Shown: one piece after another, positions 24,431-33,167 of the stretch
How positions within the stretch are numbered: the first letter of the stretch is position 1
How the letters are laid out: each line of letters starts with the position of its first letter
NCBI RefSeq assembly: GCF_014650755.1
Contig: NZ_BMVO01000022.1
Coordinates: forward strand, 55,106-119,105
Length of the DNA: 64,000 nt
Direction: 5' to 3'
Source: Streptomyces chryseus
GTDB taxonomy: Bacteria > Actinomycetota > Actinomycetes > Streptomycetales > Streptomycetaceae
Notes under the pieces: model-generated
Seen by the model: the letters and a program-made list of their open reading frames with translations, nothing else
What the model was told of the DNA's origin: nothing
The model's database searches: none
Position numbers and translations under genes: made by a program

Positions 24431-26802
24431 TTCTCCTCCGCGAGGTCGTCGGCCAGCAGACGAATACTCAGCCTCGTCCGCAACAGCTGGTCCGGAAGGC
24501 TGGCCCCGGCGTAGGTCGCCTGCGTCGCGATATCGGAGAGGTAGCCGACCGTGCGCGCGAGGCTGAGCCGCCGCGCGGACGCGGAGGCGACACCCTCGTA
24601 GACGCCCTGGAAGACGCGGTTGTCCATGAACAGCGACGGCAGCGACTCGACGAGACGAACCAGGAAAAGGGCGGGCACGTACAGCAGGAACTCGCCGCTC
24701 GCACCGAGGTCGGTCGTACGGGTGACCTTGCCGTTGGCGATCATGGTGTGCTCGGTGTAGGTGAGTTCATCGGGCGAGAGAAATTGAAACGCCTTCTCCG
24801 GTTCGCCGGCGCGGTCCAGCTCGGACGCCATGCGGCGACGGACCTCAGCCAGCAGTTCCTTGGCCTCGGCGCTGATCATCTCGGCGTCCAGAGCGCTGGC
24901 GGGCAGCGATTCCGCCCGGATCGCCGCGATGAGCTCCGAGTGGCTCCACTCCGAACTCGTCTGCACCCTGAGCAGCACGGCGATCTCCGCGAGCAGCAGA
25001 TCCGCCGGGTCCGCTCCGAACCTCTGGAAGATCGGATGATCGAGGTCGAGGAACGCCACGAGGGCGTTGCCGCCGCGCTGGTCCAGCAGGACGGGAGTGG
25101 GGTGGAGGTTCTCGTCGGTCAGGCTTCCCACCGTGAGTCGGCGCGCCTCGACCTCGACGAAGCCGACGCGCGGGTGGCCGAAGGAGCGGCTCAAGCCCGG
25201 GTAGGTGGTCGAGTTCTCCGTGTAGCGCGTGACGCGTTCCTGCCGCGTCTCCTTTCGCTTCTCCGGGGTCGGCGCGGCGGGAGCGGACTCGCCGTCATTC
25301 GGGGGCTGCGCCTGGGCACCGGGCTTCATCTCGTCCGGACCGGTCGCGGGGGAACTCGGACTGCCGATTTCCGCGCCGTCGAAACCAAGCGCCTCCATCA
25401 CGGCCGCCTCGTCGGGCTTTCCCGGGGTGACGGCGGCCGCCTTCGCGTTCTTGCCCCTGCTCTTCGTCGCCTCGTGGTCCTCGACCGCCTGCCACCAGCG
25501 CTCATCGGTCTGGTAGTCGGGGTTGCCCCGGTGGAACTCATGTCCCCACCGACGGGTGTCGTCGTGGATCGGCTTGCGGCCGTCTCCCGGGACCAGGTAC
25601 CGCAGACCGGCGTCGTTACGACGGTATCCCTTGAAAAGGAGCGCGAGCGGGCTGGTGTTCTCCTCGTACTCAAGGTTCGCCGCGCGCTGGGGCAGCAGCG
25701 GCGCGACCCCCCTCACGATCTCGACGGCCGAGCGCCAGCTGCGGTCGCCGTACTCGAAGGCGTCCTTCTGGTACGTGACCGGGACGTGGTCGAGGTGGAT
25801 CTCCCCGATGATGCGGCCGCCCTGGTGGGCGAGGTCCACCGGATACTCCGGCTCCTCGTTGCCCACCGCTCCGTCAGGATTGCGCCAGGTGAACAGCTGC
25901 TTGTCCCAGCGGAGGATTTTGCGGCCGTTGCGCAGGAAGTCGATCCCATAATCGTGCTTGTGCATGTAACGCTGGATGCCGAGCCACCCATGCACCCGGC
26001 GCTCACGAACGGTGAGCCGATCGCTCCCGCAGTCCTCGCAGGCGTCGCGATCAGTGAGCTGCCACTGTCCGCAGTCACCGCAGGCGAGACCGTTCTCCAG
26101 CTTCTGGTCGATCTCGATGTAGGCGGGAATGCGCTCCTTGTTGTTGTAGAGGACCGAGCGGTCGTCTCCCCAACGGCAGTGCCGGACAGGCTTCACCTGG
26201 AAGCCGCCAACCCACAGCTCGAACGGACGGTTCAGGAACATCCAGGAGTAGACCTGTCCCAGGATGTTGCGCAGGGCCGAGCCGTTCTTCTGCAGCCACC
26301 GGGCACGGACGGGATGCAGGCGGCTGATGACGATACGCGTGCCGTGCTCGTTGGGATCGGCCTTCGGCTCCGTGATGTCCTCGGCCTCGAAGTCGTCTCC
26401 GATGCGGTCCAGGTCGATCTCCACACCGATCCACTCGGTGTCGCCCTGGCGCGTGGTAAGGACGCGCGTGCGCTTGCCGAGCCGCGCCGTCGAGACGTTG
26501 AACCCCATGCCGAAGAGACCGAGCTTGTCGTGCATGTCGTTGCCCGACCAGCCGGCCCGCACGGCCCGCTCCAGCCGGTCGTACGTCATGCCGCGACCGG
26601 TGTCGGTGATCACGAGCTGGCCCTGCGCGGAGTCGGGGAGCTCGACGCTGACGCGATACCCGCCCGCCCAGGGGGTCCCGGATCGATGGATCTCCGTGAA
26701 GTCGTCGAAGGCGTTGTCGATCAGCTCCGCGATGCACTGCCACTCGTCGAACTCGATCTCACCAAGCATGCGCAGCACACGCGCGGAAGGAGTGATCTTC
26801 AT
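24427..26802 (-). CDS. GHKL (HSP90/MutL/MORC-like) ATPase
   Basis: Protein of 791 aa with an N-terminal GHKL ATPase domain: N-box CIAELIDNAFDDF, G1 ITDTGRGMT, and G2-like KLGLFGMGFNVST. About residues 270-300 hold a four-Cys zinc ribbon (CGDCGQW, CEDCGSDRL). The rest is a long alpha/beta region with a charged low-complexity linker near residues 500-570. GHKL ATPases of this kind are known in MutL-homologue-containing restriction systems, next to helicases, nucleases and methylases. ATG at 26802 (MKITPSARVLRML) has an AGGGGG ribosome site; the 51-residue upstream extension is rejected. First gene of the four-gene operon. Confidence 0.93.
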   Translation of the reverse strand: MKITPSARVLRMLGEIEFDEWQCIAELIDNAFDDFTEIHRSGTPWAGGYRVSVELPDSAQGQLVITDTGRGMTYDRLERAVRAGWSGNDMHDKLGLFGMGFNVSTARLGKRTRVLTTRQGDTEWIGVEIDLDRIGDDFEAEDITEPKADPNEHGTRIVISRLHPVRARWLQKNGSALRNILGQVYSWMFLNRPFELWVGGFQVKPVRHCRWGDDRSVLYNNKERIPAYIEIDQKLENGLACGDCGQWQLTDRDACEDCGSDRLTVRERRVHGWLGIQRYMHKHDYGIDFLRNGRKILRWDKQLFTWRNPDGAVGNEEPEYPVDLAHQGGRIIGEIHLDHVPVTYQKDAFEYGDRSWRSAVEIVRGVAPLLPQRAANLEYEENTSPLALLFKGYRRNDAGLRYLVPGDGRKPIHDDTRRWGHEFHRGNPDYQTDERWWQAVEDHEATKSRGKNAKAAAVTPGKPDEAAVMEALGFDGAEIGSPSSPATGPDEMKPGAQAQPPNDGESAPAAPTPEKRKETRQERVTRYTENSTTYPGLSRSFGHPRVGFVEVEARRLTVGSLTDENLHPTPVLLDQRGGNALVAFLDLDHPIFQRFGADPADLLLAEIAVLLRVQTSSEWSHSELIAAIRAESLPASALDAEMISAEAKELLAEVRRRMASELDRAGEPEKAFQFLSPDELTYTEHTMIANGKVTRTTDLGASGEFLLYVPALFLVRLVESLPSLFMDNRVFQGVYEGVASASARRLSLARTVGYLSDIATQATYAGASLPDQLLRTRLSIRLLADDLAEEK

Positions 26803-27074
26803 AGGTGGACCCCCTGTCCTCGTCTCGCGTGGGCACGCCGAAGGAAGCCCTGCCGCGGGCAGCGTTTCGGCGCGCGGCTCGGGTAGAGCCGTACGCGTGA
26901 TGAAGAGGGTAGAGGGCGCCACTGACAATCGACGGTAAGTTCCCTGCCACTCCATCCACTTGAGGGGTCTACGGCACGTTGCGGGATCCAGCCGCCAACC
27001 GTCGCGATCGCAAGGTCCCCCGACGATCCGCAGCGTCGGTGGCAGACGCCGGCGGTCCTTGGGAGACTCCTCCC

Positions 27075-27263
27075 GTGATCCGTGAACCCGCCGAGGTATC
27101 CGTAGAGCCCGATGGGCGCGTCGAACTACCGTTGGGGCTGTTGGCCGAGGCCGGCGTCAACGTTGGGGACGACCTGCTCGCGTTCAGCGACGGCGACGGG
27201 CGTATCGTCCTGCGCCGGGCCTCCGACGCCATCGACGATCTCCTGAATCACGGAACGTTGTGA
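27075..27263 (+). CDS. AbrB/MazE-like small DNA-binding protein
   Basis: A 62-aa protein (VEPDGRVELPLGLLAEAGVNVGDDL..., seen in two short pieces: GRVELPLGLLAEAGVNVGDD and GRIVLRRASDAID) fitting the swapped-hairpin AbrB/SpoVT/MazE fold, whose members regulate transcription or act as antitoxins. GTG at 27075. Its ribosome site GGGAG (27,061) pairs with CTCCC right before the start codon (GGGAG-ACTC-CTCCC), so the site may be hidden in a 5-bp hairpin. It sits between the two minus-strand defence operons on the opposite strand and overlaps the vsr 3' end by 16 bases. No toxin partner is adjacent. Confidence 0.65.
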   Translation: MIREPAEVSVEPDGRVELPLGLLAEAGVNVGDDLLAFSDGDGRIVLRRASDAIDDLLNHGTL

Positions 27264-28045
27264 TCATCCCGTGCCGCAAAGTCGCGAACGACCGCGGCGA
27301 TCCGGCCCGCCGCTTGTACGGGATCTTCGTGCTCCCAAATTCTGATGGCGCGCCATCCCGCCTCCGCCAAGAACTGGTCGGTCTGGGCGTCCCTGGCCCG
27401 GTTTCCGTCGATCTTGGCGCGCCAGAAGTCACTGTTCGTGCGTGCTGGGCGGCAGTGATCGGGGCACCCGTGCCAGAAGCACCCGTCCACGAAGACGGCG
27501 ACACGGGCGCGGGTGAAGACGAGGTCGGCGGTTCGCCGCACCCCGGGAAGCGGCCGCGCCGATACTCGGTAGCGCAGACCCTCGCGGTGCAGCAGTGAGC
27601 GGATACGGAGTTCCGGTGCCGTGTCGCGGCCTCGGTTCCCGCGCATCGTTGACCGCGTGGCAGGGGACGACGCCCACGACCCTTCCGGGAGAGGACGCTC
27701 TCCAACCAAGCCCCGGTCCTTGGCGATCCGCCAAGCCTGTTCGAGATTCGCCGCACGCGTCAGGTGGTCCACTTCCCCGACATACAGGGCAGGCGAACGC
27801 CCGTCCTCCGACCAGCGGAGATAGGCCCTGATCCGACGAGTCCTGGGCAACAATTTCAGCGTGATCGAGGCCAGTGCGTAGTCGCCGTCTTTACGCTTGA
27901 CATAGCGGCCCTCCCGACCACCCGCGGCACGATCCTGTTCGGCGACGATCGCCTTCCTGGTCCGTCCCTGCCGTCCCCGCCAGGCCCTTTCGGGCGGCGG
28001 CTTGTCCCTCCAGCCCATTTGCCGGGATTCGGCGGCGTCGTTCAC
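27248..28045 (-). CDS. Very short patch repair endonuclease with N-terminal extension
   Basis: A Vsr-family T:G mismatch endonuclease, 265 aa, about 120 aa longer than classic Vsr. The C-terminal domain (from about residue 130) shows RGRDTAPELRIRSLLHREGL, RRTADLVFTRARVAVFVDGC and CFWHGCPDHCRPARTNSDFW, with the characteristic WHGC and Cys/His zinc residues, and ends WRAIRIWEHE. The N-terminal 120 residues are basic and include a fragment like RYVKRKDGDYALASITLKLL of unknown role. Vsr repairs deamination of 5-methylcytosine at methylase sites. The ATG at 28045 overlaps the methylase stop (ATGA), so the two are coupled. Confidence 0.93.
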   Translation of the reverse strand: MNDAAESRQMGWRDKPPPERAWRGRQGRTRKAIVAEQDRAAGGREGRYVKRKDGDYALASITLKLLPRTRRIRAYLRWSEDGRSPALYVGEVDHLTRAANLEQAWRIAKDRGLVGERPLPEGSWASSPATRSTMRGNRGRDTAPELRIRSLLHREGLRYRVSARPLPGVRRTADLVFTRARVAVFVDGCFWHGCPDHCRPARTNSDFWRAKIDGNRARDAQTDQFLAEAGWRAIRIWEHEDPVQAAGRIAAVVRDFAARDDHNVP

Positions 28046-29391
28046 GAGCGCCGTTCCGCGTCGTCGAGGGCTTTCGCGACGGCGCTGGTGAACACCTCGC
28101 CCAGCTTCACGGGAACCGCGTTGCCCAGCTGCCTCATGCGTTCACCACGCGGGCCCGCCATGCTCCAGCCATCGCCGAATGTCATGACCCGGGCAGTCTC
28201 GCGCACGGTCATGTACCGGTGCTCGGGGCGCAACTGACCGGTCTTCTCGTCACGCACCAAGTTGTCGAGCTGCATGACCGACTCGCCACCGGGCACACCA
28301 TGCACCCCGGCCTTGACGGTCTTGGCCGGCCGGTCAAGTTCGTTGGGCGTGTGCCCGTCGTAGATCCTGGCTCCGGGCCACCCGATGTGGTCGGGGAATC
28401 CGCCCTGTTCCGTCGTCTTGTCCAACATGCCGGTGTTGATCTCGGGGAGCCCCATTACCGCGTCTCGAAGGGTGAGCCATGGCTGGAGCTCCTCATCCCC
28501 GCTCTCGAACGACAGCTGCTCATTCGCGTAGCGCGAGGTCACCAGATCGATGACGCGCTTCGGAATCTTGGCGCCCGCCTGCTTGTGGCGGTCCCAGTAG
28601 GAGCCATCGAGGATCGTCCGCGCGAGGGCCGCATGGGAGTGGGTACGCGCGACAGCGCGCTTGACCAGATCCGGGTTCACGCCCAGGTCGGCGCGGAACG
28701 CCAGGAGGATCACGCGGTTGCGGATCTGCGGCACCCCGTAGTCGGCGGCGTTCACGTCGTGTTGCGTGACTTCGTAGGTCTCCGCCGGATCGGTGTCCTT
28801 CGCGTCGAGCCGCTCCCGCAGCGCGTGGTCGTGCTTCTGCCACGTGGCGCCCTTTCGGCGCTTCACGTACGGCAGGGACAGCTCGCGCTTGATGTACTCG
28901 AAGTAGGGATTGAAGGACGGACGAAGGAGCCCGCGGACGTTCTCACAGATGACCGCCTTGGGACGGATCTCACGAACCGCCCGGAACATCTCCGGGAACA
29001 TGTTCCGCTCGTCCTCGTCGCCCTTCGCGACTCCACCAAGGCTGAACGGCTGGCATGGTGGCCCGCCGGCCAGAAGGTCAACATCTCGATCCCTGAGGAA
29101 GCGCATGTCCAACCCTCGGACGTCGCCGGTGACCAGGGGAGGGTACAGGGGCCGCTCAACGGCGCCTGCGGCTTCGAAGCCCTCCGCGCGTTGCTCATCG
29201 ATCTGGTCCAGCCACTTGGCCAGCACATCGGAATCGACGTCCGCCGGAAACGCCTCGAAGCGATTGCCCTCAAGCGTCTCGCACGCCCTCTTCGCGAACT
29301 CGTTCAGCAGCAGGTGCCGGAAGCCGGTGTTCGTGCTGGCTTGGACCAGCCCGCCGCCGCCCGCGAAGAGCTCTACCGACGTCCGTTGCAT
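28042..29391 (-). CDS. DNA (cytosine-5-)-methyltransferase
   Basis: C5 cytosine methyltransferase, 449 aa. Motif I is ELFAGGGGLVQASTNTGF, motif IV has the catalytic Cys in GGPPCQPFSLGG, motif VI is VICENVRGL, motif VIII PQIRNRVILLAFR, and motifs IX-X MTVRETARVMTFGD and MRQLGNAVPVKLGE. The target-recognition region lies roughly between residues 260 and 370. ATG at 29391 with an AGGAG ribosome site. It faces a divergent Eco29kI-type nuclease gene. Eco29kI cuts CCGCGG; if specificities match, the methylase should protect that site, which is an inference. Confidence 0.96.
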   Translation of the reverse strand: MQRTSVELFAGGGGLVQASTNTGFRHLLLNEFAKRACETLEGNRFEAFPADVDSDVLAKWLDQIDEQRAEGFEAAGAVERPLYPPLVTGDVRGLDMRFLRDRDVDLLAGGPPCQPFSLGGVAKGDEDERNMFPEMFRAVREIRPKAVICENVRGLLRPSFNPYFEYIKRELSLPYVKRRKGATWQKHDHALRERLDAKDTDPAETYEVTQHDVNAADYGVPQIRNRVILLAFRADLGVNPDLVKRAVARTHSHAALARTILDGSYWDRHKQAGAKIPKRVIDLVTSRYANEQLSFESGDEELQPWLTLRDAVMGLPEINTGMLDKTTEQGGFPDHIGWPGARIYDGHTPNELDRPAKTVKAGVHGVPGGESVMQLDNLVRDEKTGQLRPEHRYMTVRETARVMTFGDGWSMAGPRGERMRQLGNAVPVKLGEVFTSAVAKALDDAERRS

Positions 29392-29526
29392 TTTCCACTC
29401 CTAGCAGTTCAGTGCAGCCAGAACCATACCGCGGAGTAGTGCCGATTGTGACCCATGTGCCGGTGAGAATCGTGTGATGTCGTACGCTCCACAGCGGCAG
29501 AACCCACGAAGAGAGCGACGGGGGCC

Positions 29527-30375
29527 ATGACGGCGACAGCGGAGGGCCCGGAGGAGTCGACATTCCACCGGGGCTTCACCCTCAGCATCACGAAGGCACT
29601 CGGCGATCAGCTCGCGGCGGATCTGGCCAAGCTGACCAGGGCCCCCTTGAGCGACGTGAGCATCAACCAGCTGCTGCAGCGCCCCGGTGTCTACCAGCTC
29701 TACCTGCACGACGATTTCGTCTACGTGGGGAAGGCCGAGAAGTCCCTGCCGATGCGACTTCGGCAGCACCTCAAGAAGATCTCGGGCCGACGTGGGATCA
29801 CGCCGAACGACATGACCTTCTCCTGTCTCTACGTGGCGGAGGACTTCTCGGCCCTGGCGCCAGAGCAGTTGCTCATCAATTACCACAAGGACCTGGGCGA
29901 GATCCCGTGGAACAACAACGGCTTCGGCAATAGGGATCCGGGTCGGCAGCGGGACCACACCGCTCTCAAACCCACCCACTTCGACGCCTTGTACCCGATC
30001 GATCTCGACCGACCGGTCGAGGGCCTCGTGGCAGGCGAGACAAACCTGCTCGACCTGTTGAAGTCGCTCAAGACGACGCTTCCGTACAACATCCGGTACG
30101 CGAAGTCAGGAGACTTGGAGAGCACCAAGCTCGTCATCACGGATGTAGAGCTCTCAACCGATGATCTCTTCAAGAGCGTTTCGGCTGCGGCTTCTGGCGG
30201 TTGGCAGATCACAGCGCTTGGGGGCTACGTCGTCATGTATGAGGACAACCCCACCGAGTACGCGAGCGCCTCGCGGTATTACCGGGGTGGAGAGGTAGTC
30301 CACGGAGTTCCACGCTTCGCTACCGAAGACGAGGGGACGGGAGACGACGGCTCGTCCACCCCGACCGGATCCTGA
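29527..30375 (+). CDS. Eco29kI-type GIY-YIG restriction endonuclease
   Basis: Restriction endonuclease of 282 aa. The GIY-YIG core is RPGVYQLYLHDDFVYVGKA (about residues 53-71), followed by LRQHLKKIS with the catalytic Arg region, and NNNGFGNRDPG with the Asn and Arg expected of Eco29kI-type enzymes. Family members are homodimeric type II enzymes cutting CCGCGG. It is divergent from the methylase with a 135-base shared promoter region, an arrangement that lets a small regulator time methylase before nuclease. The last 35 residues are acidic and low-complexity. Confidence 0.93.
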   Translation: MTATAEGPEESTFHRGFTLSITKALGDQLAADLAKLTRAPLSDVSINQLLQRPGVYQLYLHDDFVYVGKAEKSLPMRLRQHLKKISGRRGITPNDMTFSCLYVAEDFSALAPEQLLINYHKDLGEIPWNNNGFGNRDPGRQRDHTALKPTHFDALYPIDLDRPVEGLVAGETNLLDLLKSLKTTLPYNIRYAKSGDLESTKLVITDVELSTDDLFKSVSAAASGGWQITALGGYVVMYEDNPTEYASASRYYRGGEVVHGVPRFATEDEGTGDDGSSTPTGS

Positions 30376-30414
30376 ACGCGCCTGCGGAAATTCCGCGAAG
30401 TCTTGTCCTTTTGC

Positions 30415-30672
30415 TCAGCTCCTATGCTCACCGATCGCCCTGCGGGCGATCCCGCTCACCAGCGCACGCATCGCCGCCTTCGAGAAAAGCAGCGGCCGGC
30501 GGCCGATGTCCTTGGAGTCGCGCACTGCGGCGTGTTCGCCCAATTCCGCGACTTCCACGCAGTCGTTTGCACCCCCGCTGTACGAGCTCTTCCGCCACCG
30601 CGCGTGCGTGAGATCGACGTCGTGTGGAGCTGCCGTGATGTCGTGCGTGGCGGCGATGCTGGGCGTGCTCAC
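30415..30672 (-). CDS. DUF397 domain-containing protein
   Basis: An 85-aa protein of the actinobacterial DUF397 family, with RWRKSSYSGGANDCVEVAEL and AAVRDSKDIGRRPLLF as hallmarks. Such genes almost always follow an XRE-type regulator and are thought to act with it in differentiation or antibiotic control. Its GTG at 30672 overlaps the stop of the upstream XRE gene (GTGA). No membrane segment. Confidence 0.93.
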   Translation of the reverse strand: MSTPSIAATHDITAAPHDVDLTHARWRKSSYSGGANDCVEVAELGEHAAVRDSKDIGRRPLLFSKAAMRALVSGIARRAIGEHRS

Positions 30673-31550
30673 TCTTCGAGCTCCTTGCTGATGCGTGCGA
30701 TGTGGGTGTGGGTCTCCGACGGGTCGAAGGCGGTGCTCCTCAACTGGTCGAAGACGTCCGTGTAGTTCTCCACATCCTCTGGGGACTCGAGATACACGGA
30801 GTTCTTGGGATTCTCCAGCCACACCAGGTCCCGCGTGGGGGGCGGGAAGGTCAGAATGACGAACGGGCCGTACAGCCCGGGATGCGCTCCGAGCGAGAAC
30901 GGCAGCAACTGCAGGGTGACATTCGAACGCTCGCTCGCCTCCACCAGCTTCCGCATCTGGTCACGCATCACGTCAACGGAGCCGACCGTCCTGCTCAGCA
31001 CGGCTTCGTCGAGGATCGCCCAGAGTCTGGCGGGGACCTCACCATCCAAGCGGCTGTTCTGCCGCTCCATGCGGACCCTGACCAGGGACTCGACCTGCGG
31101 CGGGGACAGGTCCTTCCTCATCTGGGAGATCACGGCACGCGCGTAGTCCTCGGTCTGGAGCAGCCCCGGCACGAGCATCGGCTGGTAGCTGGCAAGGTGC
31201 GTCGCGCCGGCCTCCAGCGCGAGGTATCCGTCGTAGCGGGTCGGGGTGAGCACTGTCGAGTACTTCCGCCACCAGGGCTTCTGCTGTTCCTTGTCCGCCC
31301 GTACGAGATCGAGCACGTCGGCGCGCCGGGCCTCGTCCTTGACGCCGTATAGGTCCAGCAGAGCCCGGACGAGGACCGGCGTCGTACCGCGTTCGCCGTT
31401 CTCGATCCGGCTCAGCGACCCCTGGTTGACCTCTAGTTGGTCGGCGACCTCGGTGAGGGTGAGCCCGGTCGCGTCACGCAGTTCCTTCAGCCGTGCCGCG
31501 AGCTGTCGCCGGTACACCGACTGCGGGACCAGGCTTCTCTTCAAGGCCAT
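30669..31550 (-). CDS. XRE-family regulator with DUF5753
   Basis: Transcriptional regulator of 293 aa. N-terminal HTH (LRDATGLTLTEVADQLEVNQ, then SRIENGERGTTP, about residues 24-60). The C-terminal DUF5753 domain (YLALEAGATHLASYQPMLVP, LLQTEDYARAVI) probably binds a ligand or the DUF397 partner. ATG at 31550. The pair XRE-DUF5753 and DUF397 is widespread in Streptomyces. It diverges from the next plus-strand regulator, with the 221-base gap between them carrying both promoters. Confidence 0.95.
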   Translation of the reverse strand: MALKRSLVPQSVYRRQLAARLKELRDATGLTLTEVADQLEVNQGSLSRIENGERGTTPVLVRALLDLYGVKDEARRADVLDLVRADKEQQKPWWRKYSTVLTPTRYDGYLALEAGATHLASYQPMLVPGLLQTEDYARAVISQMRKDLSPPQVESLVRVRMERQNSRLDGEVPARLWAILDEAVLSRTVGSVDVMRDQMRKLVEASERSNVTLQLLPFSLGAHPGLYGPFVILTFPPPTRDLVWLENPKNSVYLESPEDVENYTDVFDQLRSTAFDPSETHTHIARISKELEE

Positions 31551-31771
31551 GCCGGAAGTCTCTCCGTACCGGCGACACCTCTACAACCCATACGGGTCAA
31601 CTTCACCAGACATATTGCCTAGTTGGTGGTTGCGTCGGCATGCTGTCAGGAGTCACGGCGCGCGTTCGTACGGGCGTGCGCCGCAGCCGACCGATGGGCG
31701 AGCAGGCCACGACCTCGCTACCGGCACGCGCCTTCGCGTCGGTCCTGCACGCCGCACCAGGAGGGTGGGCC

Positions 31772-33112
31772 ATGCCACGGACAACGCTGCTTCGGCAGCT
31801 GCTCCAGCAACGGCACCTGACGACGCACGAGGCTTTCGCCGCCCAGTACGAGCGGGCCGCCGCCCGGCTGGCAGAGCTCGACCGAGACCCCCGCCTGGCG
31901 TCCCTCCAGGTCTCTCCACGTCAGTTCGACCGCTGGTACGGCGGGGAGTTGTTGACTCTGCCCCGTCCTGACGCCTGCCGAGTTCTGGAGCACATGCTGG
32001 GCAGACCCGTGTCCGAGCTGTTCTCCACGGCATACGACGGCGACTCCGCGCACGACCGCGACGAGGGGCCGAGCACGCGCCGGCAGGTGACGAGTGCCCC
32101 TCCGCCACGCGAGGACGACGAGAACCCACTGGACATCGTCGCCCAGACCCGGCAGCTCACGGGCAGCAACACCGACGACGCGACGCTCGCTTTCCTCGAT
32201 TCCTCCCTGGAGGGCATCGCCAGCCGGTACGAACAGGACGGGCCGTACGCCCTCCGTCCCCAGGCCCGCCAGGTGCGGCAGCTCGCCCACACCCTCCTCA
32301 ACGGCCGCCAGCCCCCACGTACGCGCCGGGATCTCTTCCGCGTCGCCGCCCGCGCCTCCGGCCTGCTCGGCTACATGGCGGTGAACACGGGCGACTTCGC
32401 GCTCTCGGAGGCGTACTGCACCGAAGCCCGGGATCTCAGCCGCGAGATCGGCGACCTGGACACCGACCTCTGGGCGTGCGGCACCCTCTCCTTCAGCCTC
32501 TATTACGCCGGCCGATACGACGAGGCGGACGCCTGCGCCGCCGCGGCCGTCGAGCGAGCCCCACGCCACGCCCAGTGCATCCGCCTGCTCGCCAACGGAC
32601 GGGCCAGGGCCCTCGGCAAGACCGGCGACCGGCGTGCCGTCGAGCAGACCATCGGACAGGCACTCCGCCTCTCCGACCTCCACGAGGTACCCGTCGGGCT
32701 GACCTCCTGCATCTCCTTCGAGCCGTACGGACGGGCCAGGACGCTGGCCAACGCCGTCACGTCACACGTTGCGCTGGTCAACACGACCCAGGTACTGCGC
32801 AACGCCGAGCACATCGACGACCTGGTGGAGCACTCGACCTCCTCCTGGAGCCGTTCGCTCGTACGCCTCGACGTCGCCACCGCGCTGCTCCAGCAGTGCA
32901 CGCCCGACATCGACCAGGCGATGGCACTGGGCCGTGAGGCCCTGCAGTTGTGCGGAGAGACACCGATCAGCTCCGTCTACCAACGCTCCCGTGACCTGCA
33001 TGAGCAGGCCGGGCCATGGCGTGATCACCCGGCGGTACGCGATTATGGCGACGAGTTCCGGACCTGGAGCTCGCAGCCAGCGGCCCTGGCCATGGCGTCA
33101 TCTGCGTCGTAG
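31772..33112 (+). CDS. TPR-type transcriptional regulator-like protein
   Basis: Protein of 446 aa typical of actinobacterial XRE-like/TPR regulators found near RiPP clusters. Residues 1-100 include a possible DNA-binding region (SPRQFDRWYGGELLTLPRPD), then a disordered linker (PSTRRQVTSAPPPREDDENP) and a long Ala-rich helical repeat (GYMAVNTGDFALSEAYCTEA, SFSLYYAGRYDEADACAAAA). The ATG at 31772 follows CAGGAGGGTG, an excellent ribosome site; longer frames are rejected. It points toward the lanthipeptide cluster and may control it. Confidence 0.82.
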   Translation: MPRTTLLRQLLQQRHLTTHEAFAAQYERAAARLAELDRDPRLASLQVSPRQFDRWYGGELLTLPRPDACRVLEHMLGRPVSELFSTAYDGDSAHDRDEGPSTRRQVTSAPPPREDDENPLDIVAQTRQLTGSNTDDATLAFLDSSLEGIASRYEQDGPYALRPQARQVRQLAHTLLNGRQPPRTRRDLFRVAARASGLLGYMAVNTGDFALSEAYCTEARDLSREIGDLDTDLWACGTLSFSLYYAGRYDEADACAAAAVERAPRHAQCIRLLANGRARALGKTGDRRAVEQTIGQALRLSDLHEVPVGLTSCISFEPYGRARTLANAVTSHVALVNTTQVLRNAEHIDDLVEHSTSSWSRSLVRLDVATALLQQCTPDIDQAMALGREALQLCGETPISSVYQRSRDLHEQAGPWRDHPAVRDYGDEFRTWSSQPAALAMASSAS

Positions 33113-33167
33113 GCGCTGAGGGTGTCGTCGCGCTCCGGGGCAGTGTGAAGCCGAAGGAGTACGTCGG

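Noticed and set aside
22841..24514. Plus-strand frame of 557 aa over the helicase
   Set aside because: Antisense to a gene with clear helicase motifs and no ribosome site of its own.
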